Source of the DNA: Verrucomicrobiia bacterium
GTDB taxonomy: Bacteria > Verrucomicrobiota > Verrucomicrobiia > Limisphaerales > UBA1319
DNA: 8,228 nucleotides
Direction of reading: 5' to 3'
Assembly: GCA_017880715.1 (NCBI GenBank)
Contig: JADGRT010000107.1
Coordinates: 1-8,228 of the forward strand
Shown: positions 1 to 7,844 of the stretch, in pieces
Numbering within the stretch: position 1 is the stretch's first letter
How the letters are laid out: the number at the start of each line of letters is the position of its first letter
Translations under genes and position numbers: made by a program
The notes under the pieces: model-generated
What the model saw: only the letters and a program-made list of their open reading frames with translations
The model's database searches: none
Told to the model about the DNA's origin: nothing

Positions 1-3
1 CGG

Positions 4-80
<77 letters not shown>

Positions 81-383
81 TTCAGCCGCAAGGAGTTACA
101 ATTGATCGAATCCTGGCAGAAAATCATGCTTGGACACTTTTGGGACGTTTCCCAGGTTCTGGAGGCCGTTTTAGGCCTCTTACCGCTCCCCGGTGTCACC
201 GGCGGCACGAACCCGAAAAAATATACGTCGCGTTGTCATTGGCAGTTTAATCTGTCCGGATGTCGCTGGCAACGGTTGCGCATGTCCCGATTGGTTCTGC
301 CGGCAAACGGACGGTCGGTCATCGGACATTCTCCAGATGATGGCCGTGGAGAGGCCGCGCGTCACCGCCCAACCCTCGCTCGA
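81..383. other. Gene-poor spacer between tRNA-Arg and the giant gene
   Basis: About 300 bp separate the tRNA from the stop codon of the giant minus-strand gene. Open frames exist on both strands (for example minus 180-365), but their translations match no family I recognise and have no convincing ribosome binding site. The left part carries three short inverted repeats (141-202). An AAGGAGT-TACAA stretch at 90-101 lies just after the tRNA. No integrase or transposase fragment could be recognised. The region may hold decayed sequence or the 3' untranslated part of the giant gene. Confidence 0.5.
141..202. repeat. Three consecutive short inverted repeats
   Basis: Three perfect stems follow one another. 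TGGGA/TCCCA has a 4-nt loop (141-154). GAGGCC/GGCCTC has a 6-nt GTTTTA loop (162-179). CCGGTG/CACCGG is arranged around a single T (190-202), so it is closer to a dyad operator than a hairpin. None has a clean U-tract after it on either strand. The middle one could be a weak terminator for the tRNA or for the giant gene arriving from the other side. The function is unknown. Confidence 0.4.
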
Positions 384-3300
384 TTAATGGGCCCACGGCG
401 TCATGTCCTGCCAGCGCAATCTATAGTTGTTCGCGTTCAGCCCGAGATAAAGCGAAAGAGCGTCGATGTCAGCCTGCATTTGGGGGCTGGGGCCGCTGGT
501 GCTCCGGCCCGAGTACATGACCAACTTATAGCCCGGCAAGGGGATCATGTTCGGGGAGCCGGAGTCGCCTCCTTTCTCCAGCGGATAGACAAACGGAGGG
601 ACTCCGTAACCGGCCGCGCAATGCCCCAGTTGCTCGGTTCCCAGAAACAGGAAGGGAATGTCTGGTGTATAGTAGTAATAGATCGCGAAGTCCACGGCCG
701 ACATGACAGAGATCGGAGTAATACTGTCGGGAACATCCTCCGTGAATATCACCAGTCCATAGTCGTAAGCATTGCCCGAGCCAAATTCGTAGCGGGTCAA
801 ATTCGCCGCAATCGTCATTTGCACCACCGTGTTACTGGCCGTGCAGAACCACACCTTTTTGCCGGCCAGGTTTGTTTTCAGGCCATTATCGCCGGTGCCG
901 TGGCCGCGCATATAGCCGTGTCGGCGAGTCAGGAGAGTCACCGGCATTTGACCTGGGGAATCCTGGAACTCGTTGCATTGCGATAGGGCAGTGAATCCAT
1001 CGAGACCGTAAATGAGGCTGTCCGGGTTCCACGCCAGCACCGGCGGGGTGCTGGGCCATCCGGGCGGCAGCGATCGTTCGGACCACATTTCCAGGGTCCG
1101 TCCATTGGTGTGCGCGATGAAATTCGTCCACACCGCGAAGCGGAATGGCGATGCGGTCGGTCCGGCGAGTTCATAAACCGAACGATAATATCGCGAGGGC
1201 GATCCTTCGGGCAGGGTATCGTAATACTCGAACTGGCCCATGGAATCGGCCGTTACGGTTCCGAGGAATAGCCACTGCGGACTTTCCAGGCTCTCCGTGG
1301 ATTGAATCGTGTAGGTTCTCCACGGAACACCGGAAAAAACGATGCGATACGTTCCATTACTTACCGCCGTGACCAACAAATTCTGCGAGGGATCGCTCTT
1401 AACCGCGGTATCGATGGCAACCTCGCCCATCGCCCATGCGCCATATCGGTCGCGCACCCGGTAAGTGAAGGAATCGTTGTTGAGGAACCCCGCTGGCGGC
1501 GTGTAGAAAATCCAACCGTCCGCGAGACTGAGGGTTCCGCCCTCAGCCGTCGTTCCCGCGATGCTATCGAACACCACCTCGTCTCCGTCAGGGTCCCAAT
1601 CGTTGGCCAGAAGATCCGTCACCGCGACTTTCGTCCGCTGGTTCGGCGTGCGTCGAATGCTGTCCGCCATCGCGACCGGCGGCGAGTTAATGACCAGTGG
1701 CGCATCCAGAACCCCGGTCGCACCCAGGAAGTTGGCGTCACCGGCGTATTCGGCGCCGATGGTGTATTCACCCAAAAGGAGTGCGGCGGTGGCGAGGCTG
1801 GCGCTGCCATCAAGCAAGGTTGCGGGCAATCCGTAAGGCGCGCCATCAACCTTGAATTGCACGGCGCCGGAGGGAATGCCTTGTCCCGGATCGGCGGTGA
1901 TCAACCTTGCCGAAAAGGAGACCAACGAGCCTACCGATGCCGGATTGGCCGAAGCGAGAACAAGGAGCGACACGGAATCTGGGTTTCCGCCAGCTTGGCT
2001 AAGGGCTCGATAGAATCGCAAGCGCGTGCCGGCCGGCGGGGTATCGTCGTACTCGAGATGGCCCCGATAGTCAGCCGTGCCCGTCCCTAGCAAATGCCAG
2101 TTGGTGCTGGCTGGGGTCGTGGTGTATTGGATGGCGTAGCTCCGCCATGGGCTGCCTGAAAAGACGATGCGGTAGCTGCCGTTGCCCAGGTCAAGAACCG
2201 TAAGCTGGCAGCGCTTGTCCTCAATCACGTTGATGGTAACGGTGCCAACCGACGAGGCGCCGCTGCCATCCTTTACCGTGTAATGGAAGGAGTCGGCGTT
2301 GGTGAATCCTGGAGGTGGCAGGTAGAAAATCCAACCACCGGAAAGATTCAGCATCCCGCCGGCAGCGCTAGTCGCACTGATGCTGTCCAACGCCACCGTG
2401 TCGCCGTCGGCATCGGCAGCATTCGCGAGCAGATCCGTGACGGCTACTTTCGTCCCTTGACCCGGAACGCGTTGAATCACGCTTGCGGCCACCACCAGCG
2501 GATTATTGATGACCTGCGGCGGATCAAGAGTATTGGTGGCGCCCAGAAAGTATTTGGTCCCTGAATACTCGACGCTGATGGTATGCTGTCCATGCGGGAG
2601 TGCCGCGGTGCTGAGGCTCACCGTGCCGTCAACCAACGGCGCCAAGCCGCCATAAGCGACCCCGTCAACGTTGAATTGCACCTTGCCCGAAGGCGTGCCT
2701 TGGCCCGGTGGGATTGCGGTCACGCCGGCGGTGAACGTGACCAGTGAACCCGGTGGCGCCGGATTGGCTGAGGATGTGACCGTAATCAAGACAGCCGCCT
2801 TGCCGATGGTCAGCGTGCCATTAGAAAAAGAAATCGCATAATTGGTTGCGGTTAGGCCGCTGGGAACGATCGCATAGCTGCCCAGCGGGCTCTGGCTGTC
2901 GGCGGCTGTGGCTAAAACCAGCCCGCCGCCCAACACCTGGGTGTCCTCGCCATTGACGAAACCACTGAGGGTCGCCGTAAACGCCGGGTGGATCTGCCCA
3001 TAGAGTAGATTGACATCGTCCGCCGTTACCAACAGTGGGGCCGGGTCAATCCTAAGCTTCCCGGTGTTGGTGATTACGGCATACTTGTCCAGATACTCGC
3101 CCGGATCATAAAGCAAAGGCACAATGGCATAGGTACCCACTGGACTGGACGGCGTGGCCACGGTGTCGTACGTAGCGGTGATGGTGTCGCCGTTTTGCAG
3201 GCCTTCCAGGCGGCCCGTGAAAGCGGGGTTGGCCGCGCCGTAGGTTCGAGCCTGATTATCCGCGCTGACCGTCAGCGCATAAGCTGCGACCGCCAGTGTC

Positions 3301-6300
3301 CCATTCGAGAACTCGATCGCATAATGGGTGGCCGTAAGGCCGCTGGGCACAATCGCATAGCTTCCCGCCGGACTCAGGCTGTCAGCGGTAGTGGCTAGCA
3401 CCAGCGTGCCGCCCAACACCTGGGTGTCCTCGCCATTGACGAAACCACTGAGGGTCGCCGTGAACACCGGGTTGGTCTCCCCGTATGCGCGCCGGACATT
3501 GTCGGCCGCCACCACCAACCGAGCGGGCGTCACCGTCAGCACACCGTCCACATAATGGATCGTGTAATTGGACGCGCTCCCTGACAGATGGATCGGATAA
3601 CGGCCCACCGGGCTGTTGGTCTCCGCCATCGTGCTGGCCCCACTCTGACCCGCCAGCAGGCTGGCATCCTCGCCATTGACAAAACCCGTGTAACTTATCA
3701 CGAACACTGGGTTGGTCTGCCCATACGCGCGGTTTAGGTCGTCGGTCGTCGCCGCCAGGGTTGCCGGCCTCACCGTCAAAGTCCCCTCCCCACATTTGAA
3801 ACGGTAATTGGCTGCGCCGAGGGATCCCTCCGCCGCGCGAATCGCATAGTTCCCCACCGGGCTGCGGCGGTTGGCATCCGTCGTTAGACTCGGACTGCCC
3901 GTCACCACCCAGCCTTCTGTTTCCCCGTTCACAAAACCGCGGATCGTCGCCGTGAATGCCGGATTGGCCGCCCCGTAGGTCCTGGAGGCGTCCTCGGCTT
4001 TGACCGTCAGCGTCGCGGCCTCCACCGCGAGGAAGCCGTAGGCGCAGGTGATCGAATAATTAACTGCCGAAAGGCCGCCGGGAACGATGGGATAACTGCC
4101 CACCGGGCTCTGGCTGTCGGCGGCGGTGGTTAGAACCAGCGTGCCGTCCAACACGTGGGTGTCCTCCCCGTTGGCTAGGCCACTGATGGTTGCCGTGAAT
4201 ACCGGGTTGGTCTGCCCATACTCGCGACGGACAAAGTCCGCCGCCACCACCAACTGCGCTTTCTCCACCGTCAGTACTCCCTCCCCATAACTGATCGCGT
4301 AGTTGGACGCACTCTGGCCAAACACCTGGATCGGATAACGGCCCAGCGGACTGTTGGTCTCCGCCGGGCTGCTGCCCTGTAGCGTGCCCATCACAACGGC
4401 CTCGTCGTCGCCATTGACAAAACCCGTGTAGGTTGCCGTGTATATCGGGTTGGTTTGCCCATACGCTCGACGGGCGGCGGCGGCCGTCGCTAGCAGCGGG
4501 GCCGGATCAATCCTCAGCTTCCCATTGTGAGCGATCACGGCATACTGGTCCAGATGACCGTCAGGATCATGGAGCGAAGGCCCAATGGCATACGTGCCCA
4601 CGGGGCTGGACGCCGTGGCCACCGTGCTGAATGTCACCGTGATATTATCGCCATTTTCCAGGCCCGTCAGGTTGCCGGTGAACGACGGGTTGGCCGCGCC
4701 GCAGATCCGCACCGCATCGTTCGCGCTGACCGTCAGCGCATACAGCGTGACCGTCAATGTCCCGTTCGAGAAGGCGATCGAATAATTGGTTGCCACCAGG
4801 CCGCCGGGCACAATCGCATAGCTGCCTACCGGGCTCTGGCTGTCGGCGGTGGTGGATAAACTCAGCGTGCCATCCACCACGTTGGTGTCCTCCCCGTTGA
4901 CAAAACCAGTGAGGGTCGCCGTGAACACCGGGTTGGTCTCTCCATACACCCGCCGGACATTATCCGCCGCCACCAGCAGATGAGCCGGCTCGATCGCAAG
5001 CCTACCTGCCACATAACCGATCGAGTAGTTGGAGGCGCTTTGCCCGGACAAACCGATGGCATACCAGCCCACCGGACTGTTGGTCTCCGCCATCGTGCTG
5101 CCCCAGAGGCGGCCCGTCAGGATGCTGGAATCCTCTCCGTTGACAAAACCTGTGTAGCTCGCCGTGAACACCGGGTTGGTCTGTCCATAAAAACGGCTCT
5201 GATCGTCAGCGCTCACGGTTATGGCCGCCGGCCGCACGGCCAAGGTCCCCTCTACAAAAAGGAAACGGTAATTGGGCGCACTGAGGATCCCCGCCCCCGC
5301 ACGAATCACATAGCTCCCCACCGGGCTGCGGCTGTTGGCATCCGTCGTTAGACTCGGGCTGCCCGTCACCACCCAGCCTTCTGTTTCCCCGTTCACAAAA
5401 CCGCGGATCGTCGCCGCCCATGCCGGATTGGCCGCCCCATAAGTCCTGGAGGCGTCCTCGGCTTGGACGGTCAGCGTTGCGGCCTCCACCGTGAGGGTGC
5501 TGTTGGAGAATGCGATAGCATAGTTGGTTGCCGCCAGGCCGCTGGGAACAATCGGATAGCTGCCCGCCGGGCTCTGGCTGTCGGCAGCCGTGGTTAAAAC
5601 CAGCCGGCCGCCCAACCCGTCGGTTCCCTCGCCGTTAACCCAACCACTGAGGATCGCGGTAAACACCGGATTGGTCTGACCATACGTCCGCCGGGCAGGG
5701 TCCGCCGCCACCACCAGTTGAGCCGGAATAACGTTCAGAGGAATTGTGGCGGTGGCAATGCGGTAGGCATTCGTATCATTCGGAACGAATCTGACCGCCA
5801 GCAGTTGCTGGGTGCCCGCGCCGAGGATGGTTCCAACCGGCGGATCATAAAAAAACGTGCCCGGCACGTCGGAGGTAGCGTTCAATTGTTTAGCGCTTAG
5901 GGCGGTGCCGTAAACGATCGATGCCGGAGTCGGCCACGTGACAGCCCCAGTGATCTTCAGTTTGCCGGTGATTTCGAGGGCCCAACTTTTTAGGAAATTG
6001 GTGCCGCCGGATTCCATGTCCGCCAGGAACAGCGTCCAGCTCCCGTCCGCGTTCAATCCATTGAACGAGCTTAGAAATGCCGTGCGGGGAGAATCCGAGG
6101 TGACGAGATCCGGATCCATAAAGCGCGCATCCGGCTGCCAGGTTCCGCTGAGCGGCGAACCGAGCGGCGGCGTGGTCACCCAACGATAGTTGTGAATATC
6201 CTTGGCGGCGGTGTCCGCAAAGACCACCTCGAAACCGTCGTCGCTGTAACCGGACGGGTTCAAGGTCGTCCGCCCCGGGCGATTGAGCAGCACGGTGAAG

Positions 6301-6551
6301 CCGGAGCTGTGTTGAACGTACCCGTAAAGGTCGCCATTGTAATTGCCAGAGATGCTCAGGCGTATTTTCAGGGACGTGATAGTGAAGATGTCGGAGGCAA
6401 TGACCCGGACATCTTCCATCCCCCCCGAATCGTCGTCGGGAATGGACTTGTTGACCAGGGCGAAGACGTTGGTTTGAGACAAGTCCGCATGAATCACGGC
6501 CTGGCTCATGGCCAGAAGGAGCGTCGTCAGCAACATCGGGCAGGCTTTCAT
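384..6551 (-). CDS. Giant secreted MBG-repeat protein with P-like domain and C-terminal trypsin-like peptidase domain
   Basis: This is an intact 2055-residue protein, probably exported and extracellular. Residues 1-22 form a signal peptide (charged start, Leu-rich core, likely cleavage after IHA). Residues about 24-197 resemble the proprotein-convertase P domain (SGNYNGDLYGYV, then SWTLFLADMESGG). Residues 203-275 are an Ig-like YGTALSAKQLNA repeat. Residues 278-1249 are twelve MBG-type repeats (YGQTNPVFTA, GFVNGED, SPVGSY). Residues 1251-1516 and 1525-1792 are two copies of a cassette: Ig-like, cadherin/Big-like with DADGD or DPDGD, then GxYRIxFSGxPWRxY. Residues about 1800-2055 resemble a chymotrypsin-fold peptidase, with candidate triad H1884 (RGHG), D1930 (YDYGLVIF) and S1997 (GGDSGSP). 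No LPXTG, PEP-CTERM or other terminal anchor is seen. ATG at 6551 is chosen because the signal peptide starts there. The Shine-Dalgarno is weak (AAGAATGG). It begins 15 bp after the upstream gene's stop, so co-transcription is likely. The substrate is unknown. Confidence 0.93.
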   Translation of the reverse strand: MKACPMLLTTLLLAMSQAVIHADLSQTNVFALVNKSIPDDDSGGMEDVRVIASDIFTITSLKIRLSISGNYNGDLYGYVQHSSGFTVLLNRPGRTTLNPSGYSDDGFEVVFADTAAKDIHNYRWVTTPPLGSPLSGTWQPDARFMDPDLVTSDSPRTAFLSSFNGLNADGSWTLFLADMESGGTNFLKSWALEITGKLKITGAVTWPTPASIVYGTALSAKQLNATSDVPGTFFYDPPVGTILGAGTQQLLAVRFVPNDTNAYRIATATIPLNVIPAQLVVAADPARRTYGQTNPVFTAILSGWVNGEGTDGLGGRLVLTTAADSQSPAGSYPIVPSGLAATNYAIAFSNSTLTVEAATLTVQAEDASRTYGAANPAWAATIRGFVNGETEGWVVTGSPSLTTDANSRSPVGSYVIRAGAGILSAPNYRFLFVEGTLAVRPAAITVSADDQSRFYGQTNPVFTASYTGFVNGEDSSILTGRLWGSTMAETNSPVGWYAIGLSGQSASNYSIGYVAGRLAIEPAHLLVAADNVRRVYGETNPVFTATLTGFVNGEDTNVVDGTLSLSTTADSQSPVGSYAIVPGGLVATNYSIAFSNGTLTVTLYALTVSANDAVRICGAANPSFTGNLTGLENGDNITVTFSTVATASSPVGTYAIGPSLHDPDGHLDQYAVIAHNGKLRIDPAPLLATAAAARRAYGQTNPIYTATYTGFVNGDDEAVVMGTLQGSSPAETNSPLGRYPIQVFGQSASNYAISYGEGVLTVEKAQLVVAADFVRREYGQTNPVFTATISGLANGEDTHVLDGTLVLTTAADSQSPVGSYPIVPGGLSAVNYSITCAYGFLAVEAATLTVKAEDASRTYGAANPAFTATIRGFVNGETEGWVVTGSPSLTTDANRRSPVGNYAIRAAEGSLGAANYRFKCGEGTLTVRPATLAATTDDLNRAYGQTNPVFVISYTGFVNGEDASLLAGQSGASTMAETNSPVGRYPIHLSGSASNYTIHYVDGVLTVTPARLVVAADNVRRAYGETNPVFTATLSGFVNGEDTQVLGGTLVLATTADSLSPAGSYAIVPSGLTATHYAIEFSNGTLAVAAYALTVSADNQARTYGAANPAFTGRLEGLQNGDTITATYDTVATPSSPVGTYAIVPLLYDPGEYLDKYAVITNTGKLRIDPAPLLVTADDVNLLYGQIHPAFTATLSGFVNGEDTQVLGGGLVLATAADSQSPLGSYAIVPSGLTATNYAISFSNGTLTIGKAAVLITVTSSANPAPPGSLVTFTAGVTAIPPGQGTPSGKVQFNVDGVAYGGLAPLVDGTVSLSTAALPHGQHTISVEYSGTKYFLGATNTLDPPQVINNPLVVAASVIQRVPGQGTKVAVTDLLANAADADGDTVALDSISATSAAGGMLNLSGGWIFYLPPPGFTNADSFHYTVKDGSGASSVGTVTINVIEDKRCQLTVLDLGNGSYRIVFSGSPWRSYAIQYTTTPASTNWHLLGTGTADYRGHLEYDDTPPAGTRLRFYRALSQAGGNPDSVSLLVLASANPASVGSLVSFSARLITADPGQGIPSGAVQFKVDGAPYGLPATLLDGSASLATAALLLGEYTIGAEYAGDANFLGATGVLDAPLVINSPPVAMADSIRRTPNQRTKVAVTDLLANDWDPDGDEVVFDSIAGTTAEGGTLSLADGWIFYTPPAGFLNNDSFTYRVRDRYGAWAMGEVAIDTAVKSDPSQNLLVTAVSNGTYRIVFSGVPWRTYTIQSTESLESPQWLFLGTVTADSMGQFEYYDTLPEGSPSRYYRSVYELAGPTASPFRFAVWTNFIAHTNGRTLEMWSERSLPPGWPSTPPVLAWNPDSLIYGLDGFTALSQCNEFQDSPGQMPVTLLTRRHGYMRGHGTGDNGLKTNLAGKKVWFCTASNTVVQMTIAANLTRYEFGSGNAYDYGLVIFTEDVPDSITPISVMSAVDFAIYYYYTPDIPFLFLGTEQLGHCAAGYGVPPFVYPLEKGGDSGSPNMIPLPGYKLVMYSGRSTSGPSPQMQADIDALSLYLGLNANNYRLRWQDMTPWAH
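1176..2801 (-). repeat. Duplicated three-domain cassette in the C-terminal half of the giant gene
   Basis: Copy 1 (2004-2801, residues 1251-1516) and copy 2 (1176-1979, residues 1525-1792) contain the same three modules in the same order, with a period near 273 residues. The first is an Ig-like domain (SANPAPPGSLVTF versus SANPASVGSLVSF, with VQFxVDG). The second is a cadherin/Big-type domain (KVAVTDLLAN, D-D-G-D, GWIFY-PP-GF). The third is a short module (YRIVFSG, PWRxYxIQ, W, LGT-TAD, YYR or FYR). The copies are clearly diverged, so this duplication appears older than the MBG block duplication. Confidence 0.85.
2805..4259 (-). repeat. Higher-order repeat block II (MBG repeats 7-12, last unit chimeric)
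   Basis: Residues 765-1249 hold subtypes A-B-C-A-D-A. Units 7-11 correspond one to one with units 1-5. Unit 12 begins like unit 6 (IDPAPLL) but continues as subtype A. Its DNA at 2925-2978 is identical over 54 bp to unit 10 at 3408-3461, which suggests a later recombination or gene-conversion event replaced most of unit 12. Confidence 0.82.
4260..5720 (-). repeat. Higher-order repeat block I (MBG repeats 1-6)
   Basis: Residues 278-764 hold subtypes A-B-C-A-D-C. The same order, with the same subtype signatures, recurs about 487 residues (about 1461 bp) further on, so the array grew by a six-unit duplication. At DNA level, 5335-5491 matches 3871-4027 with about 9 mismatches in 157 bp, counted by eye. 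This is far closer than neighbouring repeats match each other. Confidence 0.85.
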
Positions 6552-6566
6552 AGCAATACCATTCTT

Positions 6567-7844
6567 TTAAGAGCGGCGATTCTGGCGGAAAACTCCCGAA
6601 CCCGCAACCGGAAAATGCTCGGCGGGCGCCTTGCGAGAGAACGCTATGCCTTCGATCTCCACCAGCAACTCCGGGCGGCAGACATCGGCGACCGCGTAGA
6701 TCGTCGGCAATTCGCCCAACCGCTGTTCGCACACCTGCCGGATGGTGGCAAAGTCCGCCTGCCGCTTTATGTAAACCCGTACCAGCGCCAGTCCGTTCAA
6801 AGAGGTGCCCAGCTCCGCCAGACCGTGTCGGCCGAGGTTTTCCTCGGAGATCAGGGCGGCGATATTGTCCAGGGTTTCGTGGGTCTGGGCGGCGGCGTCA
6901 CCCGGGTGTTGTGTTTCCGAATGGGTAATGCTGGCGGTGCCCGAGATGAAAATCGTGGCATAATGGCCGCAGGACAAGGCCATGGCCCGCGAGAACTTGG
7001 GGCTTTTGGGACTGTAGCGCTCGGCATAATCGTACGCGAAGGTCTGTCGCGGATTTTCCAGCGGCACCACCATGATGTCTTTCCGCTCCGTGGCCAAAGC
7101 GATGGCGCTCATCATGATTCCGCGGCCCTCGGTTCCGATCCCGGTGCTCGCCGGATAGGCCGGTCCGCGGCAGGTTGCCGGAAGCCGGTCCGTGAGAAAA
7201 GGGATGTCCCGGTAGAAGTCGGTGCGGGCGCGGTTGAGTTCACGATAGCGTTGCGTGGGCCCTTCGCCATCGACGATTCCGCCGAGATAAAGCCAGGTGC
7301 GGATCACCTGGTCGAAGCGGACGTTGACGCTGCCCAGCAACGAACGGATTTGATTAAAGGCATTCAAAGCCCCCTCGTGAACGCCGTCGGCCGAGTTTTG
7401 GGGCAGGACCTGAGCGCAGTGGGCCCAGGCGATGCCGTTGTGCCGCGAGATGACGATTTGCTCATTCACGCGCTCGATCTCGACTTCGCCCTTGCCCTGT
7501 CCAACGCCCAACGCTTCGATCGCCAGCAGTTTCCCATCGCAAGGCGGCTGAGGAATGTAACTCGTGGCGGGCAACTCGCGGCCATAGAAATCACGCATGA
7601 TGCGACGGCACTCCTCGATCTGGCCGACATCGGCGAGGAACACCGCCTGGTGAATGATCGATCCCCGCGCGCTTTCCTCGTGAATCACGGCTTCAATGGT
7701 GCGCAAGGCGTCCCCGGCCTGTTGCTGGAGCGTATGGCCGCGGCGGGGGACGGCGGCGGCGAACACGTGCCGGACGTCGTTCAAGTCCACGACCGAGTAA
7801 CCAATGCCGTCGTTAGACACTTTTTGGATCGAATGAGTGGCCAT
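6567..7844 (-). CDS. Triple RidA/YjgF-fold protein, chorismatase-like (FkbO/Hyg5/XanB2 type)
   Basis: This 425-residue cytoplasmic protein has three RidA-like segments. Residues about 1-115 carry QQAGDALRTIEAVI and end PPCDGKLLAIEALGV. Residues about 130-260 carry VIRTWLYLGGI, RYRELNRAR and GPAYPASTGIG. Residues about 265-402 carry NPRQTFAYDY, SPKSPKFSRA, FISGTASI, HPGDAAAQTHETLDNI and LLVEIEGIA. The last two segments together resemble chorismatases, which convert chorismate to hydroxybenzoate or dihydroxy products and are built from two YjgF-like halves. The N-terminal segment is extra. Positions matching the catalytic Arg of true RidA are Thr93 or Thr94 and Ile382 or Tyr383, so imine deamination is unlikely. 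E396 and C389 fit the catalytic Glu and product-determining Cys I recall for Hyg5. ATG at 7844 is chosen because the domain begins at MATHS. The 70 upstream in-frame residues are Arg-rich, unlike the family, and overlap a DUF1501 remnant in another frame. No clear Shine-Dalgarno is seen. The giant gene follows after 15 bp. Confidence 0.88.
   Translation of the reverse strand: MATHSIQKVSNDGIGYSVVDLNDVRHVFAAAVPRRGHTLQQQAGDALRTIEAVIHEESARGSIIHQAVFLADVGQIEECRRIMRDFYGRELPATSYIPQPPCDGKLLAIEALGVGQGKGEVEIERVNEQIVISRHNGIAWAHCAQVLPQNSADGVHEGALNAFNQIRSLLGSVNVRFDQVIRTWLYLGGIVDGEGPTQRYRELNRARTDFYRDIPFLTDRLPATCRGPAYPASTGIGTEGRGIMMSAIALATERKDIMVVPLENPRQTFAYDYAERYSPKSPKFSRAMALSCGHYATIFISGTASITHSETQHPGDAAAQTHETLDNIAALISEENLGRHGLAELGTSLNGLALVRVYIKRQADFATIRQVCEQRLGELPTIYAVADVCRPELLVEIEGIAFSRKAPAEHFPVAGSGVFRQNRRS

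Larger units (their letters stand above)
2805..5720 (-). repeat. Twelve tandem MBG-type repeats (about 80 aa each)
   Basis: Inside the giant gene, residues 278-1249 consist of twelve units of 79-84 residues. Each opens with a YGxxNPxF motif, carries a GFVNGE or GLxNGD turn in the middle, then SPxGxYxI, and ends with a strand such as GTLTV. By sequence they fall into four subtypes. A has ADSQSPVGSY, B has GETEGWVVTGSPSL, C has AETNSPVGRY with SASNY, and D has NGDxIT with LDxYAVI. The order is A-B-C-A-D-C-A-B-C-A-D-A. Such repeats are known as stalk modules in large bacterial exoproteins. Repeat 5 has Cys where nearly all others have the Tyr of YGAANP. Confidence 0.9.

Noticed and set aside
230..270. 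Possible minus-strand sigma-70-like promoter, TTGCCA and TAAACT with 17-bp spacing
   Set aside because: It would start transcription into only a short unrecognised frame towards the tRNA. A single match of this quality is expected by chance.
2805..5720. Repeated pattern examined as a possible CRISPR or DNA-level satellite
   Set aside because: Periodicity is about 240 bp and in frame, and encodes protein domains. There are no short identical repeats with unique spacers.
5890..6732. Minus-strand 280-codon frame overlapping the start of the giant gene
   Set aside because: It overlaps two well-supported genes on the same strand in another frame and encodes low-complexity Arg/Gly-rich sequence with no recognisable domain.
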